64,000 nucleotides of DNA from Chamaelirium japonicum (lineage: Eukaryota; Streptophyta; Magnoliopsida; Liliales; Melanthiaceae): positions 372,001 through 436,000 of the forward strand of contig CANTAL010000100.1 of the NCBI GenBank assembly GCA_947650365.1, given 5' to 3'. The notes under the pieces are model-generated. The model was not told the DNA's origin and searched no databases. It worked only from the letters and a program-made list of their open reading frames with translations. A program made the translations under genes and the position numbers. Positions 39,546-53,432 of the stretch are shown here, in pieces. Every line of letters starts with the position of its first letter. Within the stretch, counting starts at the first letter, position 1.

Positions 39546-41160
39546 GCGTTTTAATCCATTCGTACGATCCATTATAATTCATTCGTACGATCTATTCTAA
39601 TTCATTTGCACGAATGTATCCATTCTAATTCATTCGTACATTCTAATTCATTTTCACGATCCATGCTAATTCATTCCTATGATCCATTCTAATTCATTCG
39701 TACGATCCATTCTAATTCGTTCATATGATCCATTCTAATTCGGTCGTACGATCCATTCTAATTCATTTGTACGATCTATTCTAATTCATTCGTACGATTC
39801 ATTCTAATTCATTCTCACAAATGTAACCTTTCTAATTCATTTGTACGATCCATTCTATTTCATTCGTACGATCCATTCTAATCCATTCGTACGATCCATT
39901 CTAATTCATTTGTACGATCCATTCTTATTCATTCGTACGAATGTATCCATTCTAATGCATTCGTACGATTCATTCTAATTCATTCTCACGAATGTAACCT
40001 TTCTAATTCATTTGTATGATCCATTCTAATTCATTCGTACGATCCATTCTAATCCATTCGTACGATCCATTCTAATCCATTCGTTTGATCCATTCTAATC
40101 CATTCGTACGATCCATTCTAATCCATTCGTACGATCCATTCTAATTCATTCTCACAAATGTAACCTATCTAATTCATTTGTACGATCCATTCTAATTCAT
40201 TCGTACGATCCATTCTAATCCATTCGTACGATCCATTCTAATCCATTCGTACGATCCATTCTAATTCATTCGTACGATCCATTCTAATTCATTCTCACAA
40301 ATGTAACCTTTCTAATTCATTTGTACGATCCATTCTAATTCATTCGTACGATCCATTCTAATCCATTCGTATGATCCATTCTAATTCATTCGTACGATCT
40401 ATTCTAATTCATTCGTGCAAATGTATCCATTCTAATTCATTCGTACGATCCATTCAAATTCATTCATACGATCTATTCTAATTCATTCGCACGAATGTAT
40501 CCATTCTAATTCATTCGCACAATCCAATCTAATTCAAACGTACGATCCATTCTAATTCATTCACATGATGTATTCTAATTCATTCGTACAATCCATTCCA
40601 ATTCATTTATACGATCCATTTTAATTCATTTGTATGATCCATTCTAATACATTCGTACTATTAATTCTAATTCATTCGCACGATCTATTCTAATTCATTC
40701 GTCCGATCCATTCTAATTCATTCGCACGATCCATTCTAATTTATTCGTACGATCCATTCTAATCCATTCGTACGATCCATTCTAATCCATTTGTACGATC
40801 CATTCTAATTCATTCGTACGATCCATTCTAATTCATTCGAACTATCCATTCTAATTCATTCATACGATCCATTCTAATTCATTCCTACGATCCATTCTAA
40901 TTCATTCGCACGAATGTATGCATTCTAATTCATTCGTACGATCCATTCCAATTCATTCGTACGATCCATTCTAATTCATTCGTACGATCCATTTTAATTC
41001 ATTCGTACGATCCATTCTAATTCATTCGCACAAATGTATCCATTCTAATTCATTCGTATGATCCATTCTAATTGATTCGCACGATCCATTCTAATTCATT
41101 CGTATGATCCATTCTAATTCATTCCTACGATCTATTCTAATTCATTCGTACGATTCATTC
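39519..41160 (+). repeat. Satellite block, plus orientation
   Basis: Three CTCAC long units (near 39808, 40150 and 40290), each followed by CATTTGTACG and CTAATCC units; the latter two are about 140 bp apart. Several units are C-to-T or G-to-A altered at CpG. Exits at ATTCATTCGAATGG. Confidence 0.85.
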
Positions 41161-41625
41161 GAATGGATTAGAATGGATCGTACGAATGGATTAAAATGGA
41201 TCATAGGAATGAATTACAATGGATCGTGCAAATGAATTAGAATGGATACATTCGTGCGAATGAATTAGAATGGATCGTAGGAATGAATTAGAATGGATCG
41301 TACGAATGAATTAGAATGGTTACATTCGTGCGAATGAATTAGAATGGATCGTACGAATGGATTAGAATGGATCGTACGAATGAATTAGAATGGATCGTAC
41401 AAATGAATTAGAAAGGTTACATTTGTGAGAATGAATTAGAATGGATCGCACAAATGTATCCATTCTAATTCATTCGTACGATCCATTCTATTCATTCGTA
41501 CGAATGAATTTGAAAGGATCGTACGAATGAATTAGAATGGATCGTGCGAATAAATTAGAACGGATCGTACGAATGAATTAGAATGGATTAGAATGGATCG
41601 TATGAATGAATTAGAATGGATCGTT
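41161..41625. repeat. Three short alternating blocks (-, +, -)
   Basis: Minus 41161-41447, plus 41448-41500, minus 41501-41625. The first contains most of the minus core (CATAGG to TTACATTTGTGAG). The 53-bp plus piece has one unit missing a few bases (CATTCTATTCATTCG) and exits through CATTCGTACGAATG. Confidence 0.83.
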
Positions 41626-43782
41626 CAAATATATCCATTCTAATTCATTCGCACAAATGTATCCATTCTAATTCATTCGTACGATCTATTCTAATTCATT
41701 CGTATGATCCATTCTAATTTATTCACATGATCTATTCTAATTCATTCATACGATTCATTCTAATTCATTCGCACGATCCATTCTAATTCATTCGTATGAT
41801 CCATTCTAATTTATTCGCACGATCGATTCGAATTCATTCATATGATCCATTATTCATTCGTACGATCCATTCTAATTCTTTCGTACGATCCATTATAATT
41901 CATTTGCACGATCTATTCTAATTCATTCGTACAATCCATTCTAATTTATTCGTACGATCCATTCTAATTCATTCGCACTATCCATCCAAATTCATTCGTA
42001 TGATCCATTCTAATTCATTCGTACGATCCATTCTAATTAGATCGTATGATCCATTCTAATTCATTCGCACAAATGTATCCATTTTAATTCATTCATACGA
42101 TCCATTCTAATTTATTCATATGATCCATTCTAATTCATTCGCACGATCCATTCGAATTTATTCGTACGATCCATTCTAATTCATTCGTATGATCAATTCT
42201 AATTCATTCGTATGATCTATTCTAATTCATTCATCTGATCCATTCTAATTCATTCGTACGATCCATTCTAATTCATTTGTATGATCCATTCTAATTCATT
42301 CTAATGCATTCGTACGATTCATTCTAATTCATTCGCACGATCCATTCAAATTCATTCGTACGATTCATTCTAATTCATTCGCACGAATGTAACCTTTCTA
42401 ATTCATTTGTATGTATCCATTCTAATTCATTCGTACGATCCATTCTAATCCATTCGTATGATCCATTCTAATCCATTCGTACGATCCATTCTAATCCATT
42501 CGTACGATCCATTCTAATTCATTCGCTCGAATGTATCCATTCTAATTCATTCGCACGATCCATTCTAATTCATTTGTACAATCCATTCAAACTCATTCAT
42601 ACAATCCATTCTAATTCATTCGTATGATCCATTCTAATTCATTTGTACGATCCATTCTAATTCATTCGCACAAATGTATCCATTTTAATTCATTCGTACG
42701 ATCCATTCTAATTTATTCAAACGATCCATTCTAATTCATTCGCACGATCCATTCGAATTCATTCGTACGATCCATTCTAATTCATTCGCACAGAAATGTA
42801 ACCTTTCTAATTCATTTGTACGATCCATTCTAATTCATTTGTACGATCCATTCTAATCCATTCGTACGATCCATTCTAATTCATTCGTACGATCCATTCT
42901 AATTCATTCTCACAAATGTAACATTTCTAATTCATTTGTACGATCCATTCTAATTCATTAGTACGATCCATTCTAATCCATTCATACGATCTATTCTAAT
43001 TCATTCTAATTCATTCGTACGATCCATTCGTATGATCCATTCTAATTCATTCGAGAAATGTATCTATTTTAATTCATTCGTACGATCCATTCTAATTTAT
43101 TCATACGATCCATTCTAATTCATTCGCACAATCCATTCTAATTCATTCGTACGATCCATTCTAATTTATTCATACGATCCATTCTAATCCATTCGTACTA
43201 TCCATTCTAATTCATTCGCTCGAATGTATCCATTCTAATTCATTCGCACGATCCATTCTAATTCATTTGTACGATCCATTCAAACTCATTCATACAATCC
43301 ATTCTAATTCATTCGTATGATCCATTCTAATTCATTCGCATGATCCATTCTAATTCATTCGCACGATCCATTCTAATTCATTCGTATGTTCCATTCTAAT
43401 TCATTCGTACGATCCATTCTAATTCATTCATACGATCCATTCTAATTCGTTCATTCGCTTGAATGTATCCATTCTAATTCATTCGTATGATCCATTCTAA
43501 TTCATTCGCATGAATGTATCCATTCTAATTCATTCGTACAATCCATTCTAATTCATTTGCACGATCCATTCTAATTCATTCCTATGATCCATTCTAATTC
43601 ATTCGTACGATCCATTCTAATTCATTCGCTCGAATGTATCCATTCTAATTCTTTCATATGATCCATTCTAATTCATTCGCACGAATGTATCCATTCTAGT
43701 TCATTCGTACGCTCCATTCTAATTCATTCGTACGCTCCATTCTTATTCATCGCACAAATGTATCCATTCTAATTAATTCGTA
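41626..43782 (+). repeat. Satellite block, plus orientation
   Basis: Contains a duplicated 10-bp half near 42290-42310, a CACAGAAATGTAACC long unit with a 2-bp insertion at 42791 that recurs at 44685, and the copy (42905-43050) of the 7541-7690 half-unit expansion. Ends with the CTTTCATATG, CTAGTTC, CGCTCC, CTTATTCATCGCAC module (about 43650-43760), directly before the switch. Confidence 0.85.
42905..43054 (+). repeat. Distant duplicate with half-unit expansion, copy 2
   Basis: Partner of 7541-7690. It is the most distant clear pairwise duplicate I identified. The match ends near the CATTCGAGAAATG unit. Confidence 0.88.
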
Positions 43783-44782
43783 CGAATGAATTAGAATGGA
43801 TACATTCGAGCGAATGAATTAGAATGGATCGTTCGAATGAATTAGAATGGATCATAGGAATGAATTAGAATGGATCGTGCAAATGAATTAGAATGGATAC
43901 ATTCATGCGAATGAATTAGAATGGATCGTGCGAATGAATTAGAATATGATTCATTCTAATTCATTCGTACGATCCATTCTAATTCATTCGTACGATCTAA
44001 TTCTAGTCAACTCGTACGATCCATTCTAATTCATTCGTACGATCCATTCTAATTCATTTGCTTGAATATATCTATTTTAATTTATTCGTACGAATGAATT
44101 AGAATGGATCGTACGAACGAATTAGAATGGATCGTACGAATGAATTAGAATGGATACATTCGTTCGAATGAATTAGAATAGATCGTACGATGAATTAGAA
44201 TGGATTGTACGAATGAATTAGATTGTACAAATGAATTAGAATGGATCGTACGAATGAATTAAAATGGATACATTCGAGCGAATGAATTAGAATGGATACA
44301 TTTGTGCGAATGAATTAGAATGGATCGTACGAATGAATTAGAATGGATCGTACGATGCAATCTAATTCATTCGTCCAATGCGTTCTAATCCATTCGTATG
44401 ATCCATTATAATTCATTCGTACGATCTATTCTAATTCATTCGCACGAATGTATCCATTCTAATTCATTTGTACGATCCATTCTAATTCATTCGTACGATC
44501 CATTCTAATTCATTCGTTCGATCCATTCTAATTCATTTGTACGATCCATTCTAATTCATTCGCACAAATGTATCCATTTTAATTCATTCGTATGATCCAT
44601 TCTAATTTATTCAAACGATCCATTCTAATTCATTCGCACGATCCATTCGAATTCATTCGTACGATCCATTCTAATTCATTCGCACAGAAATGTAACCTTT
44701 CTAATTCATTTGTACGATCCATTCTAATCCATTCGTACGATCCATTCTAATCCATTCGTACGATCCATTCTAATTCATTCGT
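43783..44782. repeat. Four alternating blocks (-, +, -, +)
   Basis: Minus 43783-43948, plus 43949-44089, minus 44090-44353, plus 44354-44782. The third block duplicates 39255-39518. The fourth repeats 42640-42860 at an offset of 1894, including TTCAAACG and CACAGAAATG irregularities. This kilobase is a patchwork of pieces seen elsewhere. Confidence 0.85.
44085..44380. repeat. Duplicated double-switch segment, copy 2
   Basis: Partner of 39251-39545. Internal indels differ between the copies around the ATTAGATTGTACAAATG unit. Confidence 0.85.
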
Positions 44783-44879
44783 AGGAATGAATTAGAATAG
44801 ATACATTCGTGCGAATGAATTAGAATGGATACATTCGTGCGAATGAATTAGAATGGATCGTACGAACGAATTAGAATGG

Positions 44880-46610
44880 ATCGTATGAACAAATTAGAAT
44901 GGATCGTACGAATGAATTAGAATGGATACATTCGAGCGAATGAATTAATATGGATCGTACGAATGAATTAGAATGGATCATAGGAATAAATTAGAATGGA
45001 TCTTGCAAATGAATTAGAATGGATACATTCGTTCGAATGAATTAGAAGGGATCGTAGGAATGAATTAGAATGAATCGTACGAATGGATTAGAATGGATCG
45101 TACGAATGAATTCGAAAGGATCGTACAAATGAATTAGAAATGTTACATTTGTGAGAATGAATTAGAATAGATCGTATGAATGAATTAGAATGGATCGTAC
45201 GAATGGATTAGAATGGATCGTACGAATGGATTAGAATGGATACATTCGTGCGAATGAATTAGAATCGATTGTATGAATGAATTAGAATGGATCATAGGAA
45301 TGAATTAGAATGGTTACATTCGTGCGAATGAATTAGAATGGATCGTACGAATGAATTAGAATGGATATATTCGAGCGAATGAATTAGAATAGATCGTACG
45401 AATGAATTAGAGTGGATCGTACAAATGAATTAGAAAGGTTACATTTGTGAGAATGAGTTAGAATGGATCGTATGAATGAATTAGAATGGATCATACGAAT
45501 GAATTAGAATGGTTACATTCGTGCGAATGAATTAGAATGGATCGTACGAATGGATTAGAATGGATCGTACGAATGGATTAGAATGGATCGTACGAATGAA
45601 TTAGAATGAATCGTACAAATAAATTAGAAAGGTTACATTTGTGAGAATGAATTAGAATGGATCGTACGAATGAATTATAATGGATCGTACGAATGGATTA
45701 GAATGGATCGTACGAATGAATTAGAATGGATCGTACGAATGAATTAGAATGGATACATTCGAGCGAATGAATTAGAATGGATCGTACGAATGAATTAGAA
45801 TGGATCGTAGGAATGAATTAGAATGGATACATTCGTGCGAATGAATTAGTATGGATTGTACGAATGAATTAGAATAGATCGTACAAATGAATTAGAATGG
45901 ATCGTGCGAATGAATTAGAATTGATCATAAGAATGAATTAGAATGGATCGTACGAATGAATTAGAATGGATCGTACGAATGAATTAGAATGGATCGTGCG
46001 AATGAATTAGAATGGATACATTCGAGCGAATGAATTAGAATGGATTGTGCGAATGAATTAGAATGGATCGTGCGAATGAATTTGAATGGATCGTGCGAAT
46101 GCATTAGAATGGATCATACGAATAAATTAGAATGGATCGTACGAAAGAATTAGAATGGATACATTCGTGCGAATGAATTAGAATGGATCATACGAATGAA
46201 TTAGGCTGGAACGTACGAATAAATTAGAATGGATACATTCATGCAAATAAATTAGAATGGATCGTACGAATGAATTAGAATGGATCATATGAATGAATTA
46301 GAATGGATCGAACGAATGAATTAGAATAGATCATATGAATGGATTAGAATGGTTACATTCGTGCGAATGAATTAGAATGGATCGTACGAATGGATTAGAA
46401 TAGATCGTACGAATGGATTAGAACGCATTGTACGATTGAATTAGAATGGATCGTACGAATGAATTAGAATGGATACATTCGTGCGAATGAATTAGAATGG
46501 ATTGTACGTATGAATTAGAATAGATTGTACGTATGAATTAGAATGGATCGTGCGAATGAACTAAAATGGATACATACATTCATGCGAATGAATTAGAATG
46601 GATCGTATGA
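44880..46610 (-). repeat. Interspersed duplication of about 1.8 kb, copy 1
   Basis: Shares rare variants with 48370-50205: AACAAATTAG, GAATTAATATG, CTTGCAAATG, GGCTGGAACG, GTACGTATG twice and TACATACATTCATGCG. The offset grows from 3493 to 3595 along its length through unit gains in the second copy. Confidence 0.87.
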
Positions 46611-47058
46611 ATGAGTTAGAATGGATCGTATGAATGAATTAGAATGGATACATTCGAGCGAATGAATTAAAATGGATCATATGAAAGAATTAGAATGGAT
46701 CATACGAATGAATTAGAATGGATCGTACGAATGAATTAGAATGGATCATAGGAATGAATTAGAATGGATCGTATGAATGAATTAGAATGGATTAGAATGG
46801 ATCGTACGAATGAATTAGAATGGATCGTATGAATGGATTAGAATGGATCATACGAATGGATGAGAATGGATCGTACGAATGGATTAGAATGGATCGTACG
46901 AATGAATTAGAATGGATCATAGAAATGAATTAGAAAGGTTACATTCGTGAGAATGAATTAGAATGGATCGTGCGAATGAATTAGAATGGATCGTACGAAC
47001 GAATTAAAATGGATCGTACGAACAAATTAGAATGGATCATACGAATGACTTAGAATGG

Positions 47059-47362
47059 ATACATTCGAGCGAATGAATTAGAATGGATCGTACGAATGAA
47101 TTAGAATGGATCATAGGAATGAATTAGAATGGATCGTTCAAATGAATTAGAATGGATACATTCGTGCGAAGGAATTAGAATGGATCGTAGGAAAGAATTA
47201 GAATGGATCGTACGAATGAATTAGAATGGTTACATTCGTGCGAATGAATTAGAATGGATCGTACGAATGGATTAGAATGGATCGAAGGAATGGATTAGAA
47301 TGGATCGTACGAATGAATTAGAATGGATCGTACAAATGAATTAGAAAGGTTACATTTGTGAG
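47059..47362 (-). repeat. Higher-order core, minus orientation
   Basis: Same mirrored order as 21528-21831, with GTTCAAATG for GTGCAAATG and GCGAAGG in the following long unit. These two private variants also occur near 31521-31560 (offset 15615), linking the two loci. Confidence 0.87.
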
Positions 47363-47645
47363 AATGAATTAGAATGGATCATACGAATGAATTAGAATGG
47401 ATCGTACGAATGGATTAGAATGCATCGTACGAATGAATTTGAATGGATCGCAAGAATGAATTAGACATAGGAATGAATTAGAATGGATCATAAGAATGAA
47501 TTAGAATGGATCGTACGAATGAATTAGAATGGATCGTACGAATGAATTAGAATGGATCGTATGAATGGATTAGAATGCATTGTACAAATGAATTAGAATG
47601 GATCGTACGAATGGATTAAAATGGATCGTACGAATGAATTTTTAT

Positions 47646-47952
47646 GGATACATTCAAGCGAATGAATTAGAATGGATCGTACGAATGAATTAGAATGGAT
47701 CATAGGAATGAATTAGAATGGATCGTGCAAATGAATTAGAATGGATACATTCGTGCGAATGAATTAGAATGGATCGTAGGAATGAATTAGAATGGATCAT
47801 ACGAATGAATTAGAATGGTTACATTCGTGCGAATGAATTAGAATGGATCGTACGAATGGATTAGAATGGATCGTACGAATGGATTAGAATGGATCGTGCG
47901 AATGATTTAGAATGGATCGTACAAAAGAATTAGAAAGGTTACATTTGTGAAA
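47646..47952 (-). repeat. Higher-order core, minus orientation
   Basis: Starts 587 bp after the previous core and keeps the same order, with CAAGCG at the first long unit. The two cores plus spacer are the closest thing in the window to consecutive full-length higher-order repeats. Confidence 0.87.
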
Positions 47953-48369
47953 ATGAATTAGAATGGATCGTACGAATGGATTAGACTGGATCGTACGAAT
48001 TAATTAGAATGGATCGTACGAATGAATTAGAATGGATACATTTGTACGAATAAATTAGAATGGATTGTATGAATGAATTAGAATGGATTGTATGAATAAA
48101 TTAGAACGGATCGTACGAATGAATTAGAATTGATCGTGCGAATGAATTAGAATGGATCATAGGAATGAATTAGAATGGATCGTGCAAATGAATTAGAATG
48201 GATACATTCGTGCGAATGAATTAGAATGGATCGTAGGAATGAATTAGAATGGATCGAACGAATGAATTAGAATGGTTACATTCGTGCGAATGAATTAGAA
48301 TGGATCGTACGAATGGATTAGAATGGATCGTACGAATGGATTAGAATGGATCGTACGAATGAATTAGAA

Positions 48370-50205
48370 TGGATCGTATGAACAAATTAGAATGGATCGT
48401 ACGAATGAATTAGAATGGATACATTCGAGCGAATGAATTAATATGTATCGGACGAATGAATTAGAATGGATCATAGGAATAAATTAGAATGGATCTTGCA
48501 AATGAATTAGAATGGATACATTCGTTCGAATGAATTAGAATGGATCGTAGGAATGAATTAGAATGAATCATACGAATGGATTAGAATGGATCGTACGAAT
48601 GTATTAGAAATGATCGTACAAATGAATTAGAAAGGTTACATTTGTGAGAATGAATTAGAATAGATCGTATGAATGAATTAGAATGGATCGTACGAATGGA
48701 TTAGAATGGATCGTACGAATGGATTAGAATGGATCGTACGAATGAATTAGAATGGATACATTCGTGCGAATGAATTAGAATGGATACATTCGTGCGAATG
48801 AATTAGAATGGATTGTATGAATGAATTAGAATGGATCGTAGGAATGAATTAGAATGGTTACATTCGTGCGAATGAATTAGAATGGATCGTACGAATGAAT
48901 TAGAATGGAAACATTCGAGCGAATGAATTAGAATAGATCGTACGAATGAATTAGAATGGATCGTACAAATGAATTAGAAAGGTTACATTTGTGAGAATGA
49001 GTTAGAATGGATCGTATGAATGAATTAGAATGGATCATACGAATGAATTAGAATGGTTACATTCGTGCGAATGAATTAGAATGGATCGTACGAATGGATT
49101 AGAATGGATCATACGAATGAATTAGAATGGTTACATTCGTGCGAATGAATTAGAATGGATTGTACGAATGGATTAGAATGGATCGTACGAATGGATTAGA
49201 ATGGATCGTACGAATGAATTAGAATGAATCGTACAAATAAATTAGAAAGGTTACATTTGTGAGATTGAATTAGAATGGATCGTACGAATGAATTATAATT
49301 GATCGTACGAATGGATTAGAATGGATCGTATGAATGAATTAGAATGGATACATTCGAGCGAATGAATTAGAATGGATCGTACGAATGAATTAGAATGGAT
49401 CGTAGGAATGAATTAGAATGGATACATTCGTGCGAATGAATTAGTATGGATCGTACTAATGAATTAGAATAGATCGTACAAATGAATTAGAATGGATTGT
49501 GCGAATGAATTAGAATTGATCATAAGAATGAATTAGAATGGATCGTACGAATGAATTAGAATGGATCGTACGAATGAATTAGAATGGATCGTGCGAATGA
49601 ATTAGAATGGATACATTCGAGCGAATGAATTAGAATGGATTGTGCGAATGAATTAGAATGGATCGTGCGAATGAATTTGAATGGATCGTGCGAATGCATT
49701 AGAATGGATCATACGAATAAATTAGAATGGATCGTACGAAAGAATTAGAATGGATACATTCATGCGAATGAATTAGAATGGATCGTACGAATGAATTAGG
49801 CTGGAACGTATGAATAAATTAGAATGGATACATTCATGCAAATGAATTAGAATGGATCGTACGAATGAATTAGAATGGATCATATGAATGAATTAGAATG
49901 GATCGAACGAATGAATTAGAATAGATCATATGAATGGATTAGAATGGTTACATTCGTGCGAATGAATTAGAATGGATCGTACGAATGGATTAGAATAGAT
50001 CGTACGAATGGATTAGAACGCATTGTACGATTTAATTAGAATGGATCGTACGAATGAATTAGAATGGATACATTCATGCGAATGAATTAGAATGGATTGT
50101 ACGTATGAATTAGATTAGATTGTACGTATGAATTAGAATGGATCGTGCGAATGAACTAAAATGGATACATACATTCATGCGAATGAATTAGAATGGATCG
50201 TGCGA
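48370..50205 (-). repeat. Interspersed duplication of about 1.8 kb, copy 2
   Basis: Partner of 44880-46610, separated from it by about 1.76 kb that contains the two regular cores. Same orientation. Confidence 0.87.
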
Positions 50206-51338
50206 ATGAATTAAAATGGATTAGAATGGATCGTACGAATGGATTAGAATAGATCGTACGAATGAATTAGAATGGATCGTACAAATAAATTGGAAAGGTT
50301 ACATTTGTGAGAATGAATTAGAATGGATCGTACGAATGAATTAGAATGGATCGTACGAATGGATTAGAATGGATCGTACGAATGGATTAGAATGGATTGA
50401 ACGAATGAATTAGAACGGATACATTCATGAGAATGAATTTGAATGGATCGTACGAATGAATTAGAATGGATCATGCGAATGAATTTGAATGGATCGTACG
50501 AATGAATTAGAATTGATCATACAAATGAATTAGAAAGGTTACATTCGTGAGAATGAATTAGAATGGATCGTACGAATGAATTAGAATGGATCATGCGAAT
50601 GAATTTGAATGGATCGTATGAATTAGAATGGATCATACAAATGAATTAGAAAGGTTACATTCGTGAGAATGAATTAGAATGGATCGTACGAATGAATTAG
50701 ATTGGATCGTACGAATGAATTAGAATGGATACATTCGAGCGAATTAATTAGAATGGATCATACGAATGGATTAGAATGGATCATAGGAATGAATTAGAAT
50801 GGATCGTGCAAATGAATTAGAATGGATCATATGAATGAATAAGAATGGATCGTACGAATGAATTAGAATGGATACATTTGTGCGAATGAATTAGAATGGA
50901 TACATTCGTGCGAATGAATTAGAATGGATCATACGAATAAATTAGAATGGATCATAGCAATGAATTAGAATGGATCGTGCAAATGAATTAGAATGGATCA
51001 TACAAACAAATTAGAATGGATCGTATGAACGAATTAGAATGGATCGTACGAATGAATTAGTATGGATACATTCGAGCGAATGAATTAGAATGGATCGTAT
51101 GAATGAATTAGAATGGATCATAGGAATGAATTAGAATTGATCGTGCAAATGAATTAGAATGGATACATTCGTGTGAATGAATTAGAATGGATCGCAGGAA
51201 TGAATTAGAATGGATCGTATGAATGAATTAGAATGGTTACATTTGTGCGAATGAATTAGAATGGATCGTACGAATGAATTAGAATGGATCGTGCGAATGA
51301 ATTAGAATTGATCATATGAATGAATTAGAATGGATCGT

Positions 51339-53432
51339 ACGATCCATTCTAATTCATTCGCACGATCCATTCTAATTCATTCGTACGAACCATTCTAATT
51401 CATTCGCACGAATGTAACCATTCTAATTTATTCGTACGATCCATTCTAATTTGCGAATGAATTAGAATGGATCGTAGGAATGAATTATAATGGATCGTAC
51501 GAATGAATTAGAATGGTTACATTCGTGCGAATGAATTAGAATGGATCGTACGAATGGATTAGAATGGATCGTACGAATGGATTAGAATGGATCGTACGAA
51601 TGAATTAGAATGGATCGTACAAATGAATTAGAAAGGTTACATTTGTGAGAATGAATTAGAATGGATCGTACGAATGAATTAGAATGGATCCTATGAATGA
51701 ATTAGAATGGATCATACGAATGAATTAGAAAGGTTACATTCGTCAGAATGAATTAGAATAGATCGTACGAATGAATTAGAATGGATCGTACGAATGAATT
51801 AGAATGGATACATTCGTGTGAATGAATTAGAATGGATACATTCATGCAAATGAATTAGAATGGATCGTACGAATGAATTAGAATGGATCATACGAATGAA
51901 TTAGAATGGATCGTACGAATGAATTAGAATGGATCGTACTAATTCATTCGCACGATCCATTCTAATTCATTCGTACGATGCTATCTAATTCATTCGTACG
52001 ATCCATTCTAATTCATTCGTATGATCAATTCTTATTCATTCGTACGATCCATTCAAATTCATTTGCATGAATGTAACCATTCTAATTCATTCGCACGAAT
52101 GTAACCATTCTAATTCATTCGTACGATCCATTCTAATTCATTCGTACGATCCATTCTAATTCATTCGCAAATTAGAATGGATCGTACGAATGAATTAGAA
52201 TGGATCGTGCGAATGAATTATAATGGATCGTACGATCCATTCTAATTCATTGGTATGATCAATTCTAATTCATTCGCACGATCCATTCTAATTCATTCGT
52301 ACGATCCATTCTAATTCATTCACACGAATGTAACCATTCTAATTCATTCTCATATGAAAGAATTAGAATGGATCGTCCGAATGAATTAGAATGGATCGTA
52401 TATTCGTGCAAATAAATTAGAATGGATCGTACAAATGGATTAGAATGGATCATGCGAATGAATTTGAATGGAACGTACGAATGAATTAGAATGGATCGAA
52501 TGAATGAATTAGAATGGATCGTGCGAATGAATTAGAAAGGTTACATTCGTGCGAATGAATTAGAATGGATCGTGCAAATGATTTAGAATGGATCATACGA
52601 ATGAATTAGAATGGATCGTGCGAATGAATTTGAATGGATTGTGTGAATGAATTAGAATGGATCATACGAATGAATTAGAATGTATCCTGCGAATGAATTA
52701 GAATGGATCGTACGAATGGATTAGAATGGATCGTACGAATGGATTAGAATGGATCGTACGAATAAATTAGAATGGATCGTACGAATGAATTAAAATGGAT
52801 CATGCGAATGAATTAGAATGAATCGTACGAATGAATTAGAATGGATACATTCGAGCGAATGAATTAGAATGGATCGTACGAATGAATTAGAATGGATACA
52901 TTCGAGCGAATGAATTAGAATGGATCGTACGAATGAATTAGAATGGATCATAGGAATGAATTAGAATGGATCGTGCGAATGGATCGTACGAATGGATCGT
53001 ACGAATGGATCGTACGAATGAATTAGAATGGATCATACGTTTTAATTAGATTGGATTGTGCGAATGAATTAGAATGGATACATTCTTGCGAATAAATTAG
53101 AATGGATCGTATATTCGTGCAATTGGATTAGACTGGATCGTACGAATGGATTAGAATGGATCGTACGAATGGATTAGAATGGATCGTACGAATGAATTAG
53201 AATGGATCATACAAATGAATTAGAATGGATCATACGATCCATTCTAATTCATTCGTCCGATCCATTCTAATTCATTCACACGAATGTATCCATTCTAATT
53301 CATTCGTACAATCCATTCTAATTCATTCGCACGATCCATTCTAATTCATTCGTATGATCCATTCTAATTCATTCCTATAATCTATTCTAATTCATTCGTT
53401 GGAATTTATCCATTCTAATTCATTCGTTCGAT
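51339..53432. repeat. Rapidly alternating region, seven blocks
   Basis: Plus 51339-51451, minus 51452-51938, plus 51939-52169, minus 52170-52231, plus 52232-52352, minus 52353-53234, plus 53235-53432. Two exits are the perfect 12-bp palindrome GATCGTACGATC. The 52353-53234 block contains a run of 13-bp half-units (52967-53019). The last plus block resembles 35240-35400 at an offset of 18001. Confidence 0.83.
52967..53019 (-). repeat. Run of 13-bp half-units
   Basis: GGATCGTACGAAT occurs three times head to tail (52981-53019), preceded by one GGATCGTGCGAAT copy. The 10-bp AATTAG-type half is absent throughout. This is direct evidence that the 13-bp half can amplify by itself. Confidence 0.92.

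Larger units (their letters stand above)
44783..51338 (-). repeat. Longest single-orientation block, minus
   Basis: 6.5 kb without a switch that I could find. It holds two regular minus cores (47059-47362 and 47646-47952), and a duplicated segment of about 1.8 kb (44880-46610 and 48370-50205). Much of it reads as successive core modules in the same order, so it is the best place to define the higher-order repeat. A trimming of units (TACATACATTCATGCG) occurs in both copies near 46570 and 50165. Confidence 0.87.
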
